Positions 1 to 6,636 of a DNA stretch of 12,632 nucleotides are shown here, in pieces (position 1 is the first letter of the stretch; each line of letters begins with the position of its first letter). The translations under genes were made by a program, and so were the position numbers. This stretch comes from Planctomycetota bacterium (GTDB taxonomy: Bacteria > Planctomycetota > Phycisphaerae > UBA1845 > UTPLA1): positions 1-12,632 of the forward strand of contig JAPULF010000633.1 of the NCBI GenBank assembly GCA_027295245.1, read 5' to 3'. Below the pieces are notes generated by a model. The model was not told the origin of the DNA. It saw only the letters and a program-made list of their open reading frames with translations, and searched no databases.

Positions 1-85
1 GATTCGCGGCGTCGAGGGCGTCGGCATTGCCCGGACCGATCGGCTCGGTCCCCGTGTGTTCGTGAGATGGATTTACGTTCGCCAT
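1..85 (-). CDS. Unidentified protein, N-terminal fragment (gene leaves the window)
   Basis: An ATG at 85-83 opens a frame that stays open for 28 codons to the window edge. It begins 11 bp after the hflC-like stop codon, on the same strand, so it is probably the third gene of that operon. The visible residues begin MANVNPSHEHTGTEPIG and are hydrophilic, with no signal peptide or membrane segment and no recognisable motif. The ribosome-binding site is weak (a GAGA stretch a few bases upstream). The function cannot be called from 28 residues. An ABC-transporter or other membrane-associated partner is conceivable from its place after hflKC-like genes, but nothing in the fragment shows it. Confidence 0.5.
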   Translation of the reverse strand, partial: MANVNPSHEHTGTEPIGPGNADALDAAN

Positions 86-96
86 CGAGATTCTCG

Positions 97-1131
97 CTAA
101 TCGGTCCTGACGCGCTCGGAAGCCTCGACCCCGGCCCGTACACCGGCGGACTTCGTATCCTCGTCATCGCCGGAAACGGTCACGGGCGTTTCAGTCCCGT
201 CACGAGCCCGTCTCCGCAACAACAGTTGCAGCGGCTCGATTTCCCATGCGTTGAGCACGATCGTCGTTTGCCCGGTCTGTAGAATTCTGTACAGGCTTTG
301 CCAACTCTTCAGGAAATCGCTCAATTCGCGGTGCTCTTCGAATATCTTGTAATATTTGGCGGCCTCCGCGTCGCCTTGGGCCTTGATCGTCTCGGCGAAT
401 GTATCGGCCCGCGTGAGAATCCTGCCGGTCTTCTCTTTGGCATCCGCCATGATCTGCTCCGCCCGGGCCGAGCCCTGGGCGGTGAGTTCCTTGATGGTCT
501 TCTGCCGATCTTCCTTCATCCGGGCGAAGACTTCGCGGGTCACAAGTTCGGGAAGACCGAGTCGTTTGATTCCAATGGTGTTAATGTCGATCCCGTATTC
601 CTCGCGCACGGCCTTTCTGATGCCGTCGATTCCGGGCACGCCGTTGCGCGGGGGTATGCCGTCCAGGAACTCCTGTTCGATGACCGCCAGCTTCATACCG
701 TCCACATCGGTGTTGACCAAGTCCCTTAGGTCGTGCGATCGAAGAACGACCGAGACAATGCTTTCGAGTCGATCTCGAATCTTCTCCTCGCCGGCGGACT
801 CGTTCGGTCCCACGCGGTTGAGAAATCGTTCGGCGTCGGCGATTCTCCAATTGGCATAGGCCGTCAACACGATGGTCCGCTGGTCGCGCGTGCCCTGCTG
901 CCGAAAGTCCGTCTCGAAGGTGCGCAATCGAGCGTCGAAGCGATGAACTTCGTCGATCGGCCACGGCCACTTCCACTTGAGCCCGGCCATGTCGGGCGTA
1001 AATACATCTTTCACCTTGGAAAACCGAGTCAAGACCACGGTCTCGGTAAATCGAACCTGAAAGGCGCACATCATGAGAAGGATGATCACACCCAGGATGA
1101 CGGCGGCCCCAAGAAGCGGATTCTTTCGCAT
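97..1131 (-). CDS. hflC: HflC-like SPFH/band-7 membrane protein
   Basis: This 344-residue protein has one N-terminal membrane helix at about residues 7-24, followed by an SPFH domain. A KWKWPWPIDEVHRFDAR stretch (52-68) matches the 'WPxP' region of HflK/HflC. It continues with a tract characteristic of HflC (about 180-215: GIDINTIGIKRLGLPE, then ARMKEDRQK) and a long, charged, Ala/Glu-rich coiled-coil region (about 205-265). HflC normally pairs with HflK in a large inner-membrane assembly that surrounds and modulates the FtsH protease. The length is close to the family norm, but the last ~40 residues form an Arg- and Asp/Glu-rich hydrophilic tail. The gene follows the hflK-like gene by 32 bp and has a good ribosome-binding site (GAGGA about 8 nt before the ATG). 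FtsH is not in the window, so the FtsH link rests on the family only. Confidence 0.9.
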   Translation of the reverse strand: MRKNPLLGAAVILGVIILLMMCAFQVRFTETVVLTRFSKVKDVFTPDMAGLKWKWPWPIDEVHRFDARLRTFETDFRQQGTRDQRTIVLTAYANWRIADAERFLNRVGPNESAGEEKIRDRLESIVSVVLRSHDLRDLVNTDVDGMKLAVIEQEFLDGIPPRNGVPGIDGIRKAVREEYGIDINTIGIKRLGLPELVTREVFARMKEDRQKTIKELTAQGSARAEQIMADAKEKTGRILTRADTFAETIKAQGDAEAAKYYKIFEEHRELSDFLKSWQSLYRILQTGQTTIVLNAWEIEPLQLLLRRRARDGTETPVTVSGDDEDTKSAGVRAGVEASERVRTD

Positions 1132-1163
1132 GTCGGTCGTCCTCTAACTGTACTCGATGGTCG

Positions 1164-3227
1164 TCATGGCTCGACACCTTCGCCTGCGGAAAGCACGTCC
1201 AGGCCCTGCCGGGTCTTGGTGTCGATTTCAATGAGAACCTTGTCCGGTTGGTCGACGGCGATGATGTACTTGCGTAGGCCGTCCAGCAACTCTTCAAGCA
1301 TCCGCAAACGGATTCGCCGTTCGTAGGTTGTGGGCGCCGACTCGTACGCCGCCACTCGGACGCTGTAGCGCTCTGCCTCGGCCATCTCCTTGAACACGCG
1401 ATCGTAGGCCCGCTGCTCCGCGCCCTTCACCCGTTTTCCGGCCGTCCCGCCGGCGACCGATCGAAACAGCTCCTCGACCAATTCGGCATGACTGTCGGCG
1501 TCGGGGGCCGAGTCTTTGCGGGCCTTGTCTTCAGCGACGATGGCGTCGTGAATCTCTTCCCACCTGCTTCCGGCGGCGGTCACGCGCAACTCGGCGGCAT
1601 CACCCTGGGCGGCGAGAATCATCGATTCTTTCTTCTCGGCTGCATTGACCACCTCTTCATAGGCCTTTGCCACGTCTTCGTCCGGAGGCGGATGAATCCC
1701 CCCGATGCCGACATGTACGATCTCGACGCCCAAACCCTCGTGATCATCACCCAACGAATCGCACGCATCTTGCAAACTGCGCTTCAAGGCCGCCGCCGCG
1801 GTGATTCCGCGTTCCCCCAACAAGTCCAATATGTCCGCCTGGGCCGCGTATTGCGTCAGAGACTGATACGCCAGCGACTCGATAATATCGGATGGATCGG
1901 CCGACTGCCGGTGGAATCGAATCACCTGGTCATCGCCGGGCTTGACACGCCAGTGTACCGGCATGCTGACACTCAGCAGGTTGACCGGCACCTTGACGTC
2001 TTCGGTGGCCCTATGGTCGGCTACGAGCAGTTTGTATTCGATCTCGTAGTGATTTTTTGTCCATAGAATCGCGTGTCCGGATTCCTGATACTGGGCCTTG
2101 TTCTGTTCGTGTCCGATCTCCATTCGACGCACGCGGTCGACCGGAACGACGGTGGCGCGATCGATCGGCCAGGGCCACGTCAGATGGATTCCGGGCTTCG
2201 CCGTCCGAGGCCACGGTTTGCCGTTTCTCTCGATGACGGCCTGGTGTCCGGGCGGAACGACGACGAACACGGTCAAGGAAAGAATCGCGAAAATCTGAAA
2301 TGCGATCAGCGGCAGTACGGCTCCGCGCATCAACTTGTAAAACCAGGTCTCACTCACCTGAAACCCGAATTGATAGTTGATGTCCTTTGCAAAGCTCCGA
2401 AGGATGCCACCGGGCTCGCTGAACATTCCGAGCAACCGGCTCTCGTAAAACGGTCTCTGCACCTGTCCGGAAATCCTGGGCCGATAGAAGTCCAGGATAA
2501 AATTGGAGATGGACTCGCACGCCAGGACGGCCAGTACACAGCCGAGAATCCAAGTAGAGTAGTCCTCGATCGAAAACAATTCGAACTTCGTACACACCAT
2601 GGCGATCAGGACCAGAAGGCTCGCCATGCTGCACCCGAACAGGTAATTGCCGCCTGCCCGAAGCCCGGCCCAATCGTGTAGCTTGCTCAGGTCGATCGCG
2701 AATCGCGACATCATGAAGAACGTAAAAGCCAGGCCGCCTGCCACGAAGATCGCAACGGGAACATTTTGCACTTCGGTGGCGGCGGATGCGGCCTCAAACA
2801 CCGGCAACGTCCATGCCCAGGGCAGGATGGCGATGCCGGCGGCAAGCTGGAGCAGGGCCACACCCAGGGCCAGCGGCGGAACCAGGAACCGTTCGATCGC
2901 ACGAAGCCGGCGCCCCATCGCGAACTTGTCCATCTGTTCCAGTTCTTCTTCGTCGAAGATGGTCTGGGTCCCGCCCAGTTTCCGCTGGCGTTGCTGTTCC
3001 AGCTCGGAAACCTCCAGCTGCTCCTCCGCCAGAAGACGCAATTGGTGGAGCTGGACCCAGGTCAGGCCCCAGATGCCGATGCCGCCCGCGATGATGCAAG
3101 CCAGCGCCCAAACCACGGTGCTGTAGCAATAGATGGCCAGCGCCGCCGTCGCCCCCGCCGCGAGAACGCACAAAACGAACCCGAGAATGGCGATCAGTTC
3201 ACCGCGTCGATCCGTCGTTCCAGTCAT
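1164..3227 (-). CDS. hflK: HflK-like SPFH protein with extended multi-pass N-terminal membrane domain
   Basis: At 687 residues this is far longer than classical HflK (about 420). Residues ~318-510 are the HflK-type SPFH domain: a last membrane helix (303-323), then VVVPPGHQAVIERNGKPWPR (322-341), GIHLTWPWPID (346-356) and VNLLSVSMPVHWRV (415-428). A charged coiled-coil region fills ~515-655. Before this lies an extra ~300-residue part with about six further hydrophobic helices (near 11-32, 36-57, 113-137, 156-175, 195-213, 223-245) and a Glu/Gln-rich, probably coiled-coil loop at 60-105. A conserved-looking juxtamembrane stretch (YRPR at 248, then YQFGFQVSETWFYKLM at 285-300) precedes the SPFH domain. 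The start is supported by AGGG six bases before the ATG. It is the first gene of the operon with hflC. A role in a membrane scaffold with HflC is inferred from the family; the job of the extra membrane part is unknown. Confidence 0.88.
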   Translation of the reverse strand: MTGTTDRRGELIAILGFVLCVLAAGATAALAIYCYSTVVWALACIIAGGIGIWGLTWVQLHQLRLLAEEQLEVSELEQQRQRKLGGTQTIFDEEELEQMDKFAMGRRLRAIERFLVPPLALGVALLQLAAGIAILPWAWTLPVFEAASAATEVQNVPVAIFVAGGLAFTFFMMSRFAIDLSKLHDWAGLRAGGNYLFGCSMASLLVLIAMVCTKFELFSIEDYSTWILGCVLAVLACESISNFILDFYRPRISGQVQRPFYESRLLGMFSEPGGILRSFAKDINYQFGFQVSETWFYKLMRGAVLPLIAFQIFAILSLTVFVVVPPGHQAVIERNGKPWPRTAKPGIHLTWPWPIDRATVVPVDRVRRMEIGHEQNKAQYQESGHAILWTKNHYEIEYKLLVADHRATEDVKVPVNLLSVSMPVHWRVKPGDDQVIRFHRQSADPSDIIESLAYQSLTQYAAQADILDLLGERGITAAAALKRSLQDACDSLGDDHEGLGVEIVHVGIGGIHPPPDEDVAKAYEEVVNAAEKKESMILAAQGDAAELRVTAAGSRWEEIHDAIVAEDKARKDSAPDADSHAELVEELFRSVAGGTAGKRVKGAEQRAYDRVFKEMAEAERYSVRVAAYESAPTTYERRIRLRMLEELLDGLRKYIIAVDQPDKVLIEIDTKTRQGLDVLSAGEGVEP

Positions 3228-3259
3228 GGATTACCCTATCGAGTTCGGTTTCCACGGCA

Positions 3260-3271
3260 CCGCCGCGGCGG
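3260..3271. repeat. Perfect 12-bp GC palindrome
   Basis: CCGCCGCGGCGG reads the same on both strands with no spacer. It lies 33-44 bp before the hflK-like start codon and inside the predicted leader RNA. It could be a protein-binding operator or simply a GC-rich chance palindrome; no second copy was seen in the window. Confidence 0.4.
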
Positions 3272-3356
3272 ATCGGCACGTAGTTTTCTGACTGCAAATC
3301 CCGTACTGACGATGGCGAGAGCCCGGCTGCCGTTCCAGGCCGGCCCGAGCCGAGCT

Positions 3357-3384
3357 ATTGTATGGTTTGCCGTCCCGGTGCCAA
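3357..3384 (-). promoter_or_regulatory. Sigma70-like promoter for the hflK-hflC operon
   Basis: On the minus strand, TTGGCA (3384-3379) and TACAAT (3362-3357) are separated by 16 bp. Each hexamer matches five of six consensus bases. Transcription would begin near 3350 and leave a leader of about 120 nt before the hflK-like ATG at 3227. This is the best promoter match in the intergenic region on that strand. Promoter preferences of this organism are not known, so it is a prediction. Confidence 0.5.
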
Positions 3385-3478
3385 GGCCGGCGGAGGCCGG
3401 TTTCGTGGCACTCCGATCCCGTATTTGGATCAAGTCGGACCGGAAAGGCGGTTCTTGCCGCCCGGCGCGGCACCGGCC

Positions 3479-3507
3479 TTGACCGGCTTCTCTCGGCAGC
3501 GTAGAGA
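3479..3507 (+). promoter_or_regulatory. Weak candidate sigma70 promoter for the ABC-2 permease
   Basis: TTGACC (3479-3484) and TAGAGA (3502-3507) are 17 bp apart. The -35 is good (five of six) but the -10 matches only three of six. It would give a leader of about 50 nt. It competes with the -10-like hexamer right before the start codon. Confidence 0.25.
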
Positions 3508-3550
3508 AGATCAACTCCGGAAAATGACAAACCGAGCCTGCGACGAGCCG

Positions 3551-3556
3551 TAATAT
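3551..3556 (+). promoter_or_regulatory. -10-like hexamer positioned for a leaderless permease mRNA
   Basis: TAATAT fits the TAnnnT pattern and ends seven bases before the permease ATG at 3564, so transcription could begin on the start codon itself. Two facts agree with this: no Shine-Dalgarno-like purine run precedes the ATG, and the protein start is fixed by a typical ABC-2 N-terminus. A matching -35 at normal spacing is lacking (ATGACA at 3524-3529 is 21 bp away). Confidence 0.35.
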
Positions 3557-3563
3557 CTAAGTT

Positions 3564-4781
3564 ATGCGACAATTCTATGCGGTTTCAAAAAATACGTTCT
3601 TGCAGACGGTTCGACAACCGCTCTACGGCATCGTCGTCCTCGTCGTGATGGGGGGCATGGCCCTCTCCCCGTCCCTGACGGGTTGGACACTCGACGACGA
3701 CGACAAGATGCTGCGTGACGTTGGCTTGTCTACGCTGCTGGTTCAGGGCTTGTTCTTGGCGTGTTTCGCCGCTTCCGCCGTTCTCAATACTGAAATCGAA
3801 GATAAGACGCTCCTAACGTCCGTGGCCAAACCCGTCCAAAGGCTCACTATTCTGACGGGAAAGTTCGCCGGCGTGATGCTCGCACTACTGACGGCCCATT
3901 ACATCGCGGGCATCGCTTTCTTCATGGCGATGCGGCACGGCGTCCTGCAAAGTTCGTCTCAATCATCAGACATGACGGTTCTTATTTTCGGACCCTTCTT
4001 GCTACTACTGATCGTAATTATATCGGCTGTAGGAAATTACGTTCGCGGCTGGCGCTTCCTGCCCACCATGATTATGCTCTGCCTGCCGGTTGGCACATTC
4101 AGCACTTTGGTCCTGCTCACCATCGATCGGGACTGGCACGTGCAAGACTATGAAGTGACCCAGACGATGGACGACTTGCCTGAAGAGGTCGCAGGCGAAG
4201 TGGATTTCGCGGGGATCATCGAGTTTCGACCACTGGAAGGATACGGCAGGGTCGAGGGGCATCGCGGGCATTTGGTACGGAAGACCTGGCAGGGTCCTAT
4301 AAATGACGATGATCGCCAATACCTGCTCGATTTGAGTTCCGACGAGCGGTGGCAGAAGGACGTGGACTTCCTGGCCAAGTCGTGCCGCACAGAGCTTGCC
4401 GGCATAGAGATTTTCAAGGCCGGCATTCTCATCCTCGGGGCCTTGGCCATACTGAGCAGCATCGCGGTGGCCGTCTCGACCCGGTTCGGCATGATCGTGA
4501 CCTTCCTGGCATGCCTTTTTGCCATGGGCGCGGGCCTTACGTCCGATTTCTACTTTCTTCCCTACACCGAAGCCGGCAGCGAAATCGCAGGCAAGACCTG
4601 GGCGGACATTGTTTATCCTCTCGTTCCAAACTTTCAAATGTTCTGGCTGGTGGATGCGCTGAGCGAAGACCGCCTGATTCCGATGAGCTATATCGCCTCG
4701 GCTTTCGGCTACGCGGGCCTGTGGGTGCTCGGCTTCCTTGCCCTCGGCGCGGCGATGTTCGAAACCCGAGAAGTGGGATAG
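3564..4781 (+). CDS. ABC-2 type transporter permease
   Basis: This 405-residue integral membrane protein has about eight hydrophobic helices (near 20-38, 55-75, 102-124, 138-157, 163-186, 283-305, 308-326, 374-398). The N-terminus MRQFYAVSKNTFLQTVRQPL and the cytoplasmic-loop motif NTEIEDKTLLTSVAKPVQR (75-93) are typical of ABC-2 permeases of the NosY/GldF kind, where that loop contacts the ATPase. A hydrophilic segment of about 95 residues (188-282) separates helices five and six and is probably extracytoplasmic. It would form the membrane part of an ATP-driven exporter, but no ATP-binding subunit lies on either side, so its partner must be encoded elsewhere (possibly beyond the left edge). 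It stands alone: divergent from hflK and convergent with the tolC-like gene 27 bp away. The ATG has no Shine-Dalgarno sequence. The substrate is unknown. Confidence 0.85.
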   Translation: MRQFYAVSKNTFLQTVRQPLYGIVVLVVMGGMALSPSLTGWTLDDDDKMLRDVGLSTLLVQGLFLACFAASAVLNTEIEDKTLLTSVAKPVQRLTILTGKFAGVMLALLTAHYIAGIAFFMAMRHGVLQSSSQSSDMTVLIFGPFLLLLIVIISAVGNYVRGWRFLPTMIMLCLPVGTFSTLVLLTIDRDWHVQDYEVTQTMDDLPEEVAGEVDFAGIIEFRPLEGYGRVEGHRGHLVRKTWQGPINDDDRQYLLDLSSDERWQKDVDFLAKSCRTELAGIEIFKAGILILGALAILSSIAVAVSTRFGMIVTFLACLFAMGAGLTSDFYFLPYTEAGSEIAGKTWADIVYPLVPNFQMFWLVDALSEDRLIPMSYIASAFGYAGLWVLGFLALGAAMFETREVG

Positions 4782-4808
4782 CACCGCGTCGGGTGACGTC
4801 TCGCAATT

Positions 4809-6506
4809 CTAGGTTTGTGCGACCGATTCGCCATCGGCCGCAAGAAGCGACGACATGTCTAGAAGCCCCAGGGCCGCAAGCAAATCGACTTCGGCCTGGT
4901 TGTAACGCACAACGGCTTCCGCGTGCCGAAGCCGCGCCCGGGCCACGGCGTCCTGGGCATGCAACACGTCCAACGTTGTCATCGCCCCGGCCTGCAGGCT
5001 CGCCCGCGTCAGGCGGAGGGCCTCTTCGGCGGCGTCCATCTGTCGCTTGGCCATCGCGATCAGCGAAAGGTTTGTTCGGCTTGCCTGCTGCGCACGAACC
5101 ACCTGCGTCTTCACGCGCAACAACATCTGCTCGGCCTGCAATACCGATTGCTGCTCGACCGCGTCGGCGGACTTCAAATCTCCGAACGCCGACAGGCTCC
5201 ATTTCGCCCCCACACCGACGTGGGCACGCCGCTGGTCTCTGAACTTGTACGTCCTGTCGCCATCCCCTTCCGCTCGTCGCGACAAGCGCGCTATCCCCTC
5301 CTTGACGAACCCGTTGACCACGGGATTGCCCGAAAACGCTCCGCTCGACGAAAGCGGATTGATGATCAGGTTGCCGGGCACTCCCGTGCCTTTGTCTACA
5401 TTGTTGGCATGGCCCGTGATACCGCCGTATCGATACCCGACTTCGAACTGCGGCCCGAACCCACCCCACCAGGTGGCCCCTCGGTCTGCGCCGGCCGCCT
5501 CCGCCAGTACGCGAAGCGCCTCCAAATCGGGGCGAAACTGCACCGCGATCGCCAGCAGCTCATCTATCGGATAGTCCGCCCGCACAAGGTTGATAGGCGG
5601 CAATGAATCCATCTTCGGAATGAGCGTCGTGGTCGGATCTTCCAACTGAAGCGTCTCCGTCAGCGCCAAGGACGCGTTGTAGAGGGCGTTCATCGCGAGC
5701 GCAAGGTCCTGGTGGCGCTCGGCGAGTTCGGCCTCGGCCCGCAGTTCGTCCGCCGGTACGGCGGTGCCCGTTCGGGCGCGGAGCTGATTGATCCGCAACA
5801 GTTCCTCGGCCTCGGTGACGGCCTGATACGCGGCGGACACCCGGGCCTGCGTCAGAACAAGGCCGTAGAACTGCGTGGCCGCGGTGCGCAGGACTTCCAT
5901 TTGTACGGACCGTTCCCGGTGACGCGATGCGGCCAACCGCTTTTTAGACGCGATGATCTCATAGACCACGCTTCCGGGGTTGATGATCCACTGCAAGGCA
6001 ATGCCCATCTGAAACGAATTGATGCCCACGTCGAAAATCCGACCGTCCGTGTTTCGAAACCCCCCATCCAGCCGCTCGAAGATGGCGTTGGGAACGAGCG
6101 CCGGAAAAACCCCGCCGACCACGCTTTCGAGTCGGCCCTTTGACTGCTGCACCTGATATTTTGACAATCGTATTTCGATATTGTCGGCGGACGCAAGTCG
6201 CACGATCGCGGGCAGGTCGATCGCGACCAATTCGCGGTACATCGGAAGTACGTTGGACGCATCCAGCAAGAGTGAGTCCGCCTCGGAGACGCGCCCGATC
6301 GGTGAAACGTCGGGACGCTCCGCAGGCTGTGTCGTCGGCTCGGCGCAACCTCCGACATGCGTGAATGCGACCGCTAATGCGATGCGGCCGGCGATTCGTT
6401 GGGCACGCCCAAACAACCCCGACCGGTTGCGCCGCGTGGCAACAGCAGGGCCCTTTTTGCCGTGACGCACGACTCCGCGCTGCGCTGTGGTAAGTGTCCG
6501 ATTCAT
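4809..6506 (-). CDS. TolC-family outer-membrane efflux lipoprotein
   Basis: This 565-residue protein is the outer-membrane channel of the tripartite pump encoded upstream. A hydrophobic stretch IALAVAFTHVGGC ends in a lipobox-like VGGC (51-54), so Cys54 is probably lipidated. Two helical OEP repeats are visible: residues ~185-285 (with LRARTGTAVPADELRAEAEL, 242-261) and ~440-548 (with LQAGAMTTLDVLHAQDAVAR, 504-523, and AVVRYNQAEVDLLAALG). Between the beta strands of the second repeat, about 65 residues (363-428) form an unusually long loop, probably cell-surface. The ATG at 6506 is preferred over an ATG 33 bp upstream because GGGAG lies six bases before it. The pre-lipobox leader of 53 residues is long and Arg/Lys-rich. 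The gene is last in the operon, 130 bp after the adaptor gene, and its start codon sits in an inverted repeat. Family call strong; substrate unknown. Confidence 0.9.
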   Translation of the reverse strand: MNRTLTTAQRGVVRHGKKGPAVATRRNRSGLFGRAQRIAGRIALAVAFTHVGGCAEPTTQPAERPDVSPIGRVSEADSLLLDASNVLPMYRELVAIDLPAIVRLASADNIEIRLSKYQVQQSKGRLESVVGGVFPALVPNAIFERLDGGFRNTDGRIFDVGINSFQMGIALQWIINPGSVVYEIIASKKRLAASRHRERSVQMEVLRTAATQFYGLVLTQARVSAAYQAVTEAEELLRINQLRARTGTAVPADELRAEAELAERHQDLALAMNALYNASLALTETLQLEDPTTTLIPKMDSLPPINLVRADYPIDELLAIAVQFRPDLEALRVLAEAAGADRGATWWGGFGPQFEVGYRYGGITGHANNVDKGTGVPGNLIINPLSSSGAFSGNPVVNGFVKEGIARLSRRAEGDGDRTYKFRDQRRAHVGVGAKWSLSAFGDLKSADAVEQQSVLQAEQMLLRVKTQVVRAQQASRTNLSLIAMAKRQMDAAEEALRLTRASLQAGAMTTLDVLHAQDAVARARLRHAEAVVRYNQAEVDLLAALGLLDMSSLLAADGESVAQT

Positions 6507-6577
6507 GGATCGCTCCCAATGCCGTTTCTGCGCGCCCACGGCGCGAGCCCCGTCCCGTCCGCTTTGCGGCGATCCAT
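6503..6577 (-). CDS. Possible 24-codon leader ORF overlapping the tolC-like start
   Basis: On the minus strand an ATG at 6577-6575 begins a frame of 24 codons (MDRRKADGTGLAPWARR..., ending GSDP) that stops with TGA at 6505-6503. The stop overlaps the tolC-like start as ATGA, the standard arrangement for translational coupling. A purine run (GGAAGGG) ends three bases before the ATG and could act as its ribosome-binding site. The peptide is basic and has no match I recognise. It may be a coupling or leader peptide rather than a protein with its own job, or a chance frame in GC-rich DNA. Confidence 0.3.
   Translation of the reverse strand: MDRRKADGTGLAPWARRNGIGSDP
6505..6577 (-). promoter_or_regulatory. 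Inverted repeat able to sequester the tolC-like start codon
   Basis: Positions 6505-6513 and 6569-6577 are perfect 9-bp inverted copies separated by 55 bp. In the mRNA, AUGGAUCGC would pair with GCGAUCCAU, burying the A and U of the tolC-like start codon and the last G of its GGGAG ribosome-binding site. Two smaller hairpins lie in or at the edge of the loop: CGCGCC/GGCGCG at 6531-6545 with a 3-nt loop, and CCGC/GCGG at 6559-6569 with a 3-nt loop. The layout suggests translational control of the outer-membrane component; there is no T-run, so it is not an intrinsic terminator. Confidence 0.45.
6511..6517 (-). promoter_or_regulatory. Ribosome-binding site fixing the tolC-like start
   Basis: GGGAGCG on the minus strand places GGGAG six bases before the ATG at 6506. 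This decides the start against the longer frame beginning at 6539, which has no comparable site. It partly overlaps the inverted repeat described here. Confidence 0.6.
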
Positions 6578-6636
6578 TCGCCCTTCCGCTACTGTCATCC
6601 CTGACGGTGAGTAGTTTCTTGCGGCCAACTCGACGA

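Larger units (their letters stand above)
3228..3563. other. Divergent intergenic region between hflK-like and ABC-2 permease genes
   Basis: These 336 bp separate two genes read away from each other, so they must hold promoters for both. I see a sigma70-like promoter facing the hflK side, a perfect 12-bp palindrome in the resulting leader, and two candidate -10 regions facing the permease (all listed separately). Open frames through the stretch lack ribosome-binding sites or recognisable products, so I annotate no gene here. Confidence 0.7.

Noticed and set aside
3383..3399. Near-tandem AGGCCGG motifs in the intergenic region
   Set aside because: Only two short copies, expected in GC-rich DNA; no wider repeat structure seen.
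2766..3482. Plus-strand open frame of 238 codons across the hflK-like start and the intergenic region
   Set aside because: It runs antisense to the hflK-like N-terminus, has a low-complexity Arg/Pro/Gln composition and has no good ribosome-binding site.
4782..4808. Possible bidirectional terminator between the convergent permease and tolC-like genes
   Set aside because: Only a 4-bp stem (CGTC/GACG, 4787-4798) with a 4-nt loop and no T-run on either strand; too weak to call.
6400..6440. Twin-arginine (Tat) signal in the tolC-like protein (TRRNRSGLF at residues 24-32)
   Set aside because: The residues after RR do not fit the Tat consensus and the hydrophobic stretch begins about 15 residues later; the lipobox and family point to Sec export.
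6531..6545. GC hairpin CGCGCC/GGCGCG as an intrinsic terminator inside the operon
   Set aside because: The stem is solid but no run of T follows on the minus strand, so it is better read as part of the leader structure of the tolC-like gene.
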